This document shows, piece by piece, positions 11,739-21,499 of a stretch of 64,000 nucleotides of DNA. The notes below the pieces were generated by a model. It worked only from the letters and a program-made list of their open reading frames with translations, was not told the DNA's origin and did not search any database. Position numbers and translations under genes: made by a program. The DNA is from Owenia fusiformis. Taxonomy: Eukaryota > Annelida > Polychaeta > Sabellida > Oweniidae. Every line of letters begins with the position of its first letter. Within the stretch, counting starts at the first letter, position 1. The DNA lies in assembly GCA_903813345.2 (NCBI GenBank), contig CAIIXF020000007.1, forward strand, positions 6,329,730 through 6,393,729. The letters run 5' to 3'.

Positions 11739-12115
11739 TTTCTCATATGAATAACCAAGATACAGCCATCTTTACCCCATGCAAGATATTGCCATCTTTC
11801 ATCCTAAAAAGTCACACGTGAAAGATGAGATAATTACTTGTGACATCACTGGTCTATAAACATCAACAACATAGCAACAAATACACCGTTGCTAAGAGTA
11901 TCCATGCTCATTCTACAAAACTAAGCTGTGACGTCATAACAATGGAGCTTTGTTGCCTCGTGTATCCATGTATTTTCTACAATATTGTTATGACGTCATA
12001 TCAATTGAAAGATGAAGTTCCATTAATCTGAAGCTATTTTGCACCCAGTTTTGTTATGAAAACGTGAAAATAAAGCATTATACAGAGTCATATGAGAAAA
12101 ACTTTCTTGTACTCG

Positions 12116-12232
12116 TACCTGTGCAATATCGTCCATTCTTGACTCGCTTTGATAATGTTTCTTTATCACGTTTGCGACTCGATAAAGAAGAATTATCAAA
12201 GCTCATCAAGAATGGACGATCTTGCACAGGTA
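12116..12232. repeat. hairpin of two ~55-bp imperfect arms
   Basis: TACCTGTGCAATATCGTCCA at 12116 is mirrored by the reverse-complement run ending CTTGCACAGGTA at 12232. Between them TTTGATAAT and ATTATCAAA pair as well. The hairpin directly abuts the right arm at 12251 and may be part of the same mobile unit. Confidence 0.8.
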
Positions 12233-12250
12233 CTCATATAAGAACCTCTA

Positions 12251-12373
12251 TGTCATGGTTATACCAGGCTTTCACGATAACAATACCACAGTCATGGCAG
12301 GATCCTTGCGAAACTTAAAAACACCTAATAACATGGTGACAGTTGTGCCAGGCATAAGTCTTGCAATAGATAG
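12251..12373 (-). repeat. right arm of the inverted repeat that begins at 8904
   Basis: Reverse complement of 8904-9025. Local open frames over this arm are incidental. Confidence 0.85.
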
Positions 12374-13400
12374 CATGTGGTTTTATTGCATCAGTAGAAC
12401 CCCAAGAATAAGAAATCAGGAGACCATTGTGCAAAAATATATGGAAAAGTATATTCTATGTCTATGTCAATTATCTGCAAAAGGCTAATAAGCCCATATG
12501 AAGCAGATGTATAATTTAACACTAACCAGTGATAGAATTTGAATAGAATATAATTTAAAAATAGATCTTTATGGTTTACAACTCAATTTGAAATTGAAAG
12601 GAACCTTCCTGGTTGGCCCGTGTACCCCCTAGGAAGTCCCTTTGTGTTGAAATACCCTGGGGAGACTGTCAGGCTTCCATGTTGACATCTCCCCTCTTTC
12701 TCAGTAGTTCAGGCTTGTTGCTGTGCACTGGGGACCTTTTACATTAAAACATAGATCTATATTAAAAACACATCTATTTAATTGCAGTTATTGACATAGG
12801 CATAGTATGATGATTTAAAACTACTATGACTGTCACAGTCTAACATGTCACCTGGTAGAGTGTTCCATTTAGCTATTGTCCTATTCATATTTCATGTATC
12901 CCAAGAATTTCTCAAATTGTGTAAATGTTATTCCTTCCTTAATCCCAAGAATTTTCTCTTTGAGGAGGAAGGGGTTCCATTTACACAATTTGAGAAATTA
13001 TTGAGATACATGAAACCCATTTAAAACAGCATAAATATTATTCAAAAGCAATCGTAATAATGATTCCAAGCCCTCTGAAGTTTGAAAAATATCAATACCT
13101 GGGTGTTAATCCATAGATAATCTTAGGATTATATGGTGCAATCTTATAGTCAATAAAATGTTTTAAAATGTATTGATGTTTTTTAGATGAAAAACACAAG
13201 TGAAATGCGTGAAAAAGCTTCCCAGATTCACTCTACAAACAACTCGTGGTCCTTTGCCAACATTTTAAAAACTCAAATTCTCTGGATTTCTGCGATGATG
13301 CAAAATCATGGAATTTTAGTATGTTTGATAGATCTATCTCATATTTATGAAAGATAATCTGCAATAATCTACACGAGATACCCATATTTTTATTTTTCAG
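12374..13400. other. no feature seen except a local inverted repeat
   Basis: AT-rich. A short inverted pair is visible: TTTCATGTATCCCAAGAATT with TCAAATTGTGTAAAT near 12890-12930 versus ATTTACACAATTTGAGAAAT near 12979. No coding frame with splice sites was found. Confidence 0.4.
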
Positions 13401-13457
13401 AATATGGCGAAAATAGCCTACAGTGAACTCCTTTGATTCAATCCAAGAGAGAGATAG
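13401..13457 (+). other. candidate non-coding (5' UTR) exon
   Basis: Bounded by a strong acceptor (TTTTTATTTTTCAG ending at 13400) and a GTACGT donor at 13458. All three frames contain a stop, so it could only be untranslated. It is proposed together with the candidate exons at 13851 and 17433 on the same strand. Confidence 0.22.
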
Positions 13458-13850
13458 GTACGTTTAAAGGATTCAAATACTGAATTCCGGATTGTGTGCA
13501 TTTCCTAAAGATAAATGTAGAGAAACAGCATTTCAACTAATTTAACAGTGATATATTGAGAGAATATGATATGAAATTAACAAAGTTGTCTGTAATTTTA
13601 CTAACTTATCAAGTTTTGATGAATTTTAAAAATTTTGGCGAATGAACTTTATAAAGCTATATGTAACTTCATAATATAGAAAAGGGTCTAATTGAGGAAC
13701 AAAGACTAAATAGTGATTAATTGCACAATAATACCTCTCTGATTTGTCTTATGTAAAAGAAAGCTTCATCTCATCTCTCCACTTAGGAATAATAGATACC
13801 AAAGTAGATCAATATTATATCTTAATCTATTACTATAATGCTACTTTCAG

Positions 13851-13931
13851 CATCCTAAGCAAGGAACCAAAGAGAAGAGAAGCCCTCATAGAGAATTGTG
13901 TGCACAAGAGCAAAAGAGGAGCAGGAATTAG
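13851..13931 (+). other. candidate exon, two frames open
   Basis: Acceptor GCTACTTTCAG ends at 13850 and GTGAAC follows at 13932. The 81 bp are open in two frames and purine-rich. One reads ILSKEPKRREALIENCVHKS, which is protein-like but closes shortly after the join to the exon at 17433. It could therefore be untranslated or false. Confidence 0.22.
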
Positions 13932-13994
13932 GTGAACTAGTAGATAATGTATTTCGTAAGTAAATATTATGATTTTTTATTTTACGAATGTTGA

Positions 13995-14153
13995 CCGGGC
14001 CAATTGCCAGCCCTATGCCAAGAGGGATTACTTTTTAAAATTCAAGGGAGTTTGTCTTTGACAACATTGGTCCAAAAAAGGCTAAAATCACTTGAAAAGT
14101 GCTCAAAATGGTGAGAATTTTTGGCCAGGGGGCCCCTGAACCCTACGGGCCTG
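13995..14153 (-). mobile_element. decayed CAGGCCCGTAGCC-type miniature element
   Basis: Aligns along its length with the well-preserved copy at 60446-60652. Shared parts are a GCCAG start, TTTGACAAC, AAAATCACTTGA, GTGCTCAAAATGGTGA, TTTTTGGCCAGGGGG and the end CTACGGGCCTG. The left terminal repeat is eroded. Confidence 0.7.
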
Positions 14154-14326
14154 TACATTTTGAGACTCCAGTTTCAACCAATCTGCAATGATGTAAAAAA
14201 AGTTGGTGTCATCTTAACATGGATACCTATTGAAGACAAGGTCTGTCAGGGTCAGGGGAGAATAAAGTTTTTAAAGTCCTCATGTAAAATTTGAAAATAT
14301 GTTCTTATTCAGTCGAAATGTTGAGA

Positions 14327-15588
14327 CATGCGCAGAGCTCTATTTAGTGATATTTTCATTTCAAATATGGCGGCCAATCCGATGTCTGACGACCCTTACA
14401 AAGAATCTAGGCAGTGTGCATTTTTACCTCCTGTGAAATAACAAGTGGAATTAAGTAGTTGTTTTGTGTTTTATTATCATTCTGCATCGTAATTCTATGT
14501 GATGTGGTGTTGAAATATCAGCAGAAATACAAATCAAATGAGGACTGACGGCGTATTCTACTATGTTTGGATCTAAGATTTTCAGTATAGATAAAGTCTT
14601 TTATGATCTTTCGAATGAGGGAAGTCTCTAGTTCGAAAGACAATCGTATCAACTTGAACAAAAGTTGCGCAGAAGTCCCATTTTCATTGTACCATATTGA
14701 CTGTATTAATCATTTTTTACTATTTGTAGTGACTTTAAAAGTTAATTTTTAGATTTTGGAAAAAGAGTCAGTTTTTCATTTCTCAAATATTTAAAGGAGG
14801 GGCGAAAGTATCACAACAGATTTTGGATAGTCATATGTTGGATTTTGGCTATTTTCTGATTTTACCTCCAAGAAAAGCACTCATAGGGATGATAAAATAA
14901 TTTCGACTTTGAGATAGTAGAATAGTATATATGAAATAGACAACATTTAGTAGAATACGCTGTCAGCCCGCTTTTGATTTTTTGATGTTTCGTAGATCGT
15001 CAGATTTCTCTGACTGATATTTGGTTATCTCAAATTTGTTCGTTTATAAATACAAATTTCTTTACCCTTGTAATTCTCGTGGGCAAAATTAATATTTAAA
15101 CGTGATTGATTGGTGATTTTCTCCTGAGCACGCACCAATCTGATGAACACTTATGACATGTAGCGAGCATTACTAGCTCTTGAATGAAATTCCAAGATTC
15201 AGATCATCCTTTTGCTATGTTTGCTTAAGCGTGTATACGTGAGTGACAAGCTGGTTTGAGTCGATCAGGTATGTGTTTTAGATACAACATTAATTTAGCT
15301 TGACATTGAGGTGCACATTCACACTTTTGAGCATGTTAATTCAAGTTTTTATATCCTGAGCACTGGAGATGGGTTTTCGAAAAATCTAATTCACTTGATT
15401 ATCGTATATTTCTGCTGACGTTTTAACACCACAACACATAGAATTAAGATGCAGAATGATATTAAAACACAAAACGACTTCTAAATTCCACTTGTTATTT
15501 CACAGGAGGTAAAAATGCACACTGTCTAGATTTTTTGTTAGGGTTGCCAGGCATCGGATTGGCCACCATAATAGAGCTTTGCGCATGC
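14327..15588. repeat. foldback: ~200-bp inverted arms 14327-14530 / 15405-15588
   Basis: The left arm runs from CATGCGCAGAGCTCTATT through GTGTGCATTTTTACCTCCTG to a GCAGAAATAC end. The right arm is its reverse complement with scattered changes. The loop is about 870 bp and itself holds a smaller inverted-repeat element. Confidence 0.88.
14545..14966. mobile_element. 422-bp miniature element with ~22-bp terminal inverted repeats
   Basis: Starts CTGACGGCGTATTCTACTAT and ends with the near-complement AGTAGAATACGCTGTCAG. It lies in the loop of the 14327-15588 foldback, so it probably inserted there later. Its inner part (14793-14913) has an inverted partner at 15615-15771 outside the foldback. 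Confidence 0.7.
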
Positions 15589-15614
15589 CATCACATACCG
15601 ACTGTCTTCCCTGT

Positions 15615-15771
15615 CTCGAAGTCAAAATAATTTTATTATCTCTATGAGTGCTTTTCCTGGAAGTAATGCATTAGCCCACCATATGCAACTGTTTAAACCC
15701 TCAGAAAATAGCCAAAATCGAACATATGACTGTCCAAAATCTGTTGCAATACCTTCCCTCCTTTCCCTCCA
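15615..15771 (-). repeat. second, inverted copy of part of the 14545 element
   Basis: CGAAGTCAAAATAATTTTAT and the following bases through ATGACTGTCCAAAATCTGTT are the reverse complement of 14793-14913 with small changes. Confidence 0.75.
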
Positions 15772-16060
15772 TTTTTCTTGGTATCCTTCTTATATCTGTC
15801 AAATACACCAAGCGAAAAAAAATTGTCTAATTCCAAGGATTTTTGGCTACTATTTCATTTGGCGATTTTCCAGTTGCAAAAAAATCGCCAAATTAAAGAC
15901 AAATACTCGTATAGTTGTAGAAAGTTCAGTCAACTTAAATATCCATCTGTTTTAGTGGTTCAATTTCCATATCACCTCTATTTATCCCATACTTAGTAGT
16001 GAAATAGGTAAAAAACATGCGGGAATATAATCGATACCTGAGGTGAGCGGGTGATATATA

Positions 16061-16704
16061 CAGGGTGTCCCGAAAGTATGGGGCCCCCCTAGGCAGACAT
16101 ATACCAGTGTCCTCATAGTATGTGTCATATATCATTTTAAAGCTTATCCAAAGTTACATTGATTTGCCAAGTATCATGGTTTAACTCCCAAATGGTAAAA
16201 AGTTACAGTGATTTTAAAAGTTAGTGTTTTGTCAAAATAAAGTTCAATTTTACACCACATTACTAGTCAATGAGTCCCCCCTTGGCCATGTTAACACCCG
16301 CAATTATTTTCAGAAATGACCTTAAAAGCCCTTCAAATAGCGGTGTGGAATTTTATAACCTTCTTAAAACCTGTTAAGGCACTTTAGAAGAGTTTCCTTA
16401 GAGTTTCTACCCTCACCGTTCTCTTTTTCCAACTCAATATCCATCCGACCGGATAAAGATTGCTGCTGTTTTAGATGGCCCAGGAGGACACATTGACGAG
16501 TGATTTGGTGTAAAATTGAACTTAATTTTGACCAAACACTAAATTTTGAAATGCCTGTAATTTTTTCACATTTGAGAGTTGAACCATGATACTTGGTGAA
16601 TCAATGTAACTTTGGATAAGCTTTAAAATGATATATGACACATACTATGACGAAACTGGTATATGTCTGCCTAGGGGGGGGGCCCATACTTTCGGGACAC
16701 CCTG
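16061..16704. mobile_element. Tc1/mariner-type miniature element with ~200-bp terminal repeats
   Basis: Both ends read CAGGGTGTCCCGAAAGTATG inward and are flanked by TA (16059-16060 and 16705-16706), the target duplication of the Tc1/mariner group. The inverted similarity extends about 200 bp inward on each side (CAGACATATACCAGT, GATATATGACACATACTATG), leaving a short non-coding centre. No transposase is present, so it would depend on one encoded elsewhere. Confidence 0.9.
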
Positions 16705-16759
16705 TATATCTCCCGCTGAGGTGAGGGGGAGATATAGATATCACCTGCTCATCAGTAAT

Positions 16760-16805
16760 ACCCGGGAATTTCTTTCGGTGCTTTTTTGAATTCCCGGGAT
16801 ATACT
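16760..16805. repeat. short inverted repeat CCCGGGAATT / AATTCCCGGG
   Basis: CCCGGGAATT near 16762 and AATTCCCGGG near 16789 form a small hairpin with a ~20-base loop, just right of the mariner-type element. Confidence 0.6.
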
Positions 16806-17012
16806 TTGGCTCTATTTAATAAATATTAATTTCATACACTGTAACATGTTAAAAGCTTGTTGAGGACTTTAAATTGAGATAAAATATTCATGTTTTGATT
16901 GTAATTATAGTTTGTAATTATTATTACATTAGGGTTCCCTAACATTCAATGAATATTTAATTCTCAAAATCTACTAAGTATCTATAGGATGAATCAGTTA
17001 TTGAATGCTCCA

Positions 17013-17122
17013 TTTTTGATACAGGGTATATCCCTCGGTAAATATAATATATCAACCCTCGGTACCTACGGTCCCTCGGGTAGATATATTGTATTTCCCT
17101 CAGATATACCCTGTATCAAAAA
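17013..17122. repeat. ~110-bp near-perfect palindrome
   Basis: TTTTTGATACAGGGTATATC at the left is mirrored by GATATACCCTGTATCAAAAA at the right. Inside, CCCTCGGTA, AATATATCA and CTCGGTACC pair with their complements, and hardly any loop remains. It is probably a very short transposon remnant; the CAGGGTATA core is of the CAGGGTG terminal type. Confidence 0.88.
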
Positions 17123-17365
17123 CCTCCCATTTAATAACCTCTATGTATTTTACTATGCAAATTAAAAATGTCTGGTAAAAGAAAATGTTATCTGTACAAT
17201 ACAAGAAAAGATATTTCACTTTTATGATTTTATAACATGGATTAGAAGTCACATTTTCAAATAAATTATATTTTCAAAGTTGTATAAAAAAGTTTCGAAA
17301 CCATATTTATAGATTTGACCTGCCTTCTGAATTTTGAATATTTAATTCCACAAATCAAGATTATT

Positions 17366-18762
17366 TCTACTCGCATCTAGTCTATGAATCATCAAGATCT
17401 AGTTTATTGAGGTTGTAATTGTATACTTTCAGACAAAGGATTATCGCTCATTTCAACTAAAGACAACTGATTAGAAAGAACCTTGGCAAGGAGTGACTAG
17501 TGACATAATGTCGGACAAGGAAGTGGATCCTGAATCAACAATCGTTATTCTGATGAGGCTAACATGGAGAACAATTGAATTTTATAAACTGATTCTGGAG
17601 TTAGATAAAAGCTTCAAAGACACTAAGATGATCAACATATTGAAAAAGGGTCAGAGGAACAAAACCCTAAAAACATTCGATACCCCATATATTTTACGAG
17701 GGGTGATAAGTAATCAACATCAACACTTTTTTACATGGATGTTTTTTATAGACCAAAATTAGATGTATATCAAAATGTAAATCATGTTGATAAACAGTAT
17801 CTTTTTTTCTGGGAAGGATGTACAGGTACCCTGGACAGACATTTATGTCACATGTTCTGAAGTTTTCTTTAGCCAATTTGGCATATTTCTGTTAGATTTG
17901 AACTTTTTGATATGTTTGACATTTTACGCTGCCTAGCAACACATAAACAGTAAGTTTTGTCACAGGCTGGTATCGAAAAATCTGTCCGCTGTGACATCCG
18001 TCCGTCCGTCAACATTGGCCGCACAAATTAAAACTGCTATTCGGAATGAGTCATATCCACATTCATTATATATGCATATCCATTATGCCTATTTGACCTA
18101 TCATCGTCATTTCCCAAGTTCACCTGGTTTCCGAGAAATTGCTGATTTTCACGTCAAAAAGTCAAGTTTTCTGTAAATACTAGACACCTTGTTGAAGTAG
18201 AACTTTCAAATAACTCATAGTAGTTGCTGTATATGCAACTTATGTCCTCTGAAGATTTCAAAGCTCTTGGAATTACAGTTTTTGGTGTTTACTCTATAAA
18301 ATTTGACAAAAAGTAGGACTTCATTTTCAGGAAGCTTCCTCATGTATAAAGTCAATGGCAGGTTTTGTGATTGACAAGTTTCTCAAAGTTTGCCTTATAC
18401 TTGATCATTTCTTGCAATGAATTACATAATTACTAGATTTAAGCATTCCCCACATATTGCTCAATATATGTCAGCATCAAATTTTTACAGTTTTTGAAAT
18501 ATTTGACGTCAAAAAAGTAAAAATAAGTTATTTTTCAACTTGCTTCAATTTGACCAAATTTTTTTTTGAAAATCATATACGAGTTAGCAGGAGTTCAAAT
18601 CTGACATTAGTTTTAGGATTTGACCTTCAGTGACCTTTGAAAGGTCAAAAAGTTGATTTTTCAAATTGATTTTTGGATGTAAATTTTGGTCAGCTTAATC
18701 ACAAAAGACCTTACTGAGCTCTGAATAAGTAAAATAAGTGACTTTTCTACTCGCATCTAGTC
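17366..18762. other. segment flanked by direct 20-bp repeats; otherwise non-coding
   Basis: TCTACTCGCATCTAGTCTAT occurs at 17366-17385 and again at 18743-18762 in the same orientation. A shortened inverse copy (ATAGACTAGATGCAATAGAA) is near 38350. The word is therefore the end of a dispersed element or a mobile-element boundary. The right part (about 17950-18740) is low-complexity and repeat-like. Confidence 0.5.
17433..17702 (+). CDS. candidate exon with start codon, product unknown
   Basis: The acceptor TATACTTTCAG ends at 17432 and GTGATA follows at 17703. Within it the ATG at 17508 opens 65 codons starting MSDKEVDPESTIVILMRLTW, followed by a Lys-rich helical-looking part. Charged residues are well spread, unlike most open frames here. 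Candidate leader exons are at 13401 and 13851, but no downstream coding exon was found. The exon sits between the direct 20-bp repeats at 17366 and 18743, so it may belong to an element. Confidence 0.28.
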
Positions 18763-20032
18763 TATTTGTTGAAAGGATGGGTCTGGATATATGCCCTTTT
18801 GGTCCCTCAGTCAAATGTATATGAAATATGATTTTCATAACTGTCCTAGTTATATTTGATAAGTATACTTTTTCATGAGTTTTGATGCATAATCAACCCC
18901 CTGCTGAGAGTCAAAATAAGTAAACAGAAAACAAATAATCATTATCATAGATAAAATACCAATGGCAACACATATGACATATAAAGAAGAAATAACTTTA
19001 TTTTTTTTAAATATATTTTAGGATTTAAATTTTTGAATTTTCCACCAGTTTAATTTGAAAGGGGAAAAACAAGATGGCTGCGATTTGATGTAAGAAATAT
19101 CAGGAAAAAAGTAGCTTCACTTTTAATTTTCACAATGAGCACAGTTTTCCGGTTTAGTTTTTTGATTGATTCTGACTCTTTATCACCAGGGTCATGTATA
19201 GTGAAACCAAAATGCTGTGCTCAGCATGAATTTGACTGAAATATGTGTAATTTTACCAACACAATGGAAGTGTCAAAACTGGATGCTCAGTAACTTTGAG
19301 TGACTATTATCCCTTGATTACCCAGATAAACACCCAATTCACTAATCAAGAAATGCCATATGTTCAATGTCTATACAAAGAAAGTAAGCAATGTTTTGGA
19401 GGTTATGTTTCAAACTTTTTGTATAAATTATTCATTTAGTATTTGAACTTGAATTTTTTCAATTGTGGCACAGTGATATGCATTCTTTTTGATGCCAATA
19501 TTCTTCATGAATTGTGATACAAATTGATATTTTTGTACTCTTAGAAGAAGGATAAGATATTGAGGTTTCATAATATGTGTGATTGAGTTGGTTTTTCAGA
19601 CAATACAATTTTCAATATTTTCTAAGTCGATATCCAGACTCATTCCCAGACTCATCCTTTTATATTTGCCTACTCTGAATCATAACACTTTCTCATGTAA
19701 ACTTAGCTTGTGAGTGACCATTCTGAAAAATAGGGGTAATTTTTATGCTGTTTTATATTTTAGCAATTTGTGCTTGTACAAAATGTCTGAATGGTGGATT
19801 AATCTCCAATACAAAGTATGGACTGTCACAGTTTTAATTCTAGGTAACAGTTATAATGGAAACATATGCATTCCTTAGTTTGATTTTATTGTCTTCAAAC
19901 TATATTTTATATGCTGATGCCTAGGGACAAAGGAGCTCTGCTCAATAAGAAACTATTTCAAGCTTGAGTTTAAAATGGCCACCATTTTTCATAAAAACAC
20001 AATTTTAATAACTCAAATACCAGTGGACTAAT
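18763..20032. other. about 1.3 kb AT-rich, no supported feature
   Basis: An acceptor-like TTTTATATTTTAG near 19763 precedes a short frame containing CLNGG (EGF-like look), but it soon stops and has no partner exon. Nothing else was recognised. Confidence 0.4.
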
Positions 20033-20208
20033 TAGTATAGTAGGAACAAGGGGTTCCCATGCACCCATAAGGTGTGAATAAGTTACATACATTTTTGTAA
20101 TCCCTAGGGTGTCTATTTAATGAATCCATTTGTTAACATTGCCAACTAATGTCCCATAGTACTTTTATGGCGGCATTCAGTAACCATGGTTACGCATCTT
20201 TAGACATC

Positions 20209-20945
20209 TTACCTTGGTATCTTAAATCATTTGTAGCTCTGTCATTATTTGGTCTATAGAAATGATATTGGTACCAAATTAAACCTCGTTAAATTTCCAA
20301 TAAATTTATGATATTCAATTATGCAAATTAACTAATTTGCATAAATTATGACGTCATCAATCTATTTTTGGTTCAGAATTTCCAACTATAGCAACGTATC
20401 TATTAGAACTGAGGCCGTATGGCAAAATTTCTGAAAGGTTTTGTCCTTTATTCTATTAGTAGAAGGTATAAGCAACATAAAAGCGAAAACAGATTCAAAA
20501 TTGAATCAGTATTACGAAAGTTATGTAACTTTCGAGGCAGCTATCGTGAATGTCATTATTTGACAATAATATACATACGTCTTACCTTGGAGTCTTGAAT
20601 CAATGTAGCTTCGCCATTATTTGGTCTATAGAGATGATATTGGTATCTGATTAAACCTTATTAAATTTACTATATGGTTGCAATATTCAGTTATGCAAAT
20701 TAGCTAATTTGCATTAATTATGATGTCATCAATCCATTTTTGGTTCAGAATATCCTAGTATAGCAACATATCTATTAGAACTGAGGCCATATGACAGAAT
20801 GTGTGCATAGTTTTGTCCCTTATTTGATGAGGGGAAGATATAAGCAACATTAAAGAGACAACAAATCTTCAAAATTGGATCAGAATTAACAAAATTATCC
20901 AGCTTTGGAGGCAGCTACTGTGAACGTCATTGTTTGACAATTATA
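20209..20945. repeat. two ~370-bp direct repeats within the left arm
   Basis: Copies at about 20209-20575 and 20580-20945 share CTTACCTTGG, TATTTGGTCTATAGA, TTATGCAAATTA, CTAATTTGCAT, TATTAGAACTGAGGCC and TATAAGCAACAT in the same order. The right arm carries the same pair in mirror order at about 24720-25083 and 25085-25455. Confidence 0.9.
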
Positions 20946-21230
20946 AAAAGAATATTAAATTAACAAAAAAAGTAACAACCATAGTTGTTTCAATCTTATT
21001 GAGTAAAAATGTGCATGTATTGAACTGAACTTATAAGTATGTGGAAAGGTTACATGCATTTTGACTATCATTCATAGGGGTCAAAACGGTTATCTCGACC
21101 CTGTATATTAAAGATCCAATCTTATAATTTACCATGCACTTTCAATTATTCATATAAATAGTATACATATAGTCTGCTTTTCATCATATTCTTCATATTC
21201 TTGATTCTTAAAGCATCTGAAGTATATAGC

Positions 21231-21419
21231 ATGATTAGAAGTGAAGATGATTCATCATATGGTTTATGTAATATTTCTAACATTTCAGATGCTATGGTAG
21301 CATCACTTGATAATGAGGTTTTTACATTTCACGTTCTTAATGAGTTAAAAGGAAGTTATTCTCCCTTTGCTTTAGAGATAAATAGTCGCATGAATTTGTT
21401 TAGAAAAATTATAACTTAA
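21231..21419 (+). other. 62-codon open frame in the left arm
   Basis: Reads MIRSEDDSSYGLCNISNISD and continues to RMNLFRKIIT before a stop. Its mirror copy in the right arm (24239-24421, minus strand) stays open and ends slightly earlier. Most visible differences between the two copies change the amino acid (Asn/Tyr, Ala/Thr, Gly/Glu, Arg/His), so there is no sign of selection on a protein. It could be a captured gene fragment. No family is recognised. Confidence 0.3.
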
Positions 21420-21499
21420 TTAATTTAACCCCCCCCCCCCTGACAGCCCCATATTTGAAGATTTTGGTGAAACCTGGCAAAATACATTAATTATTAGGT

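Noticed and set aside
19764-19850. EGF-like CLNGG in a frame after a good acceptor
   Set aside because: The frame stops soon, another frame is equally open, and no neighbouring exon supports it.
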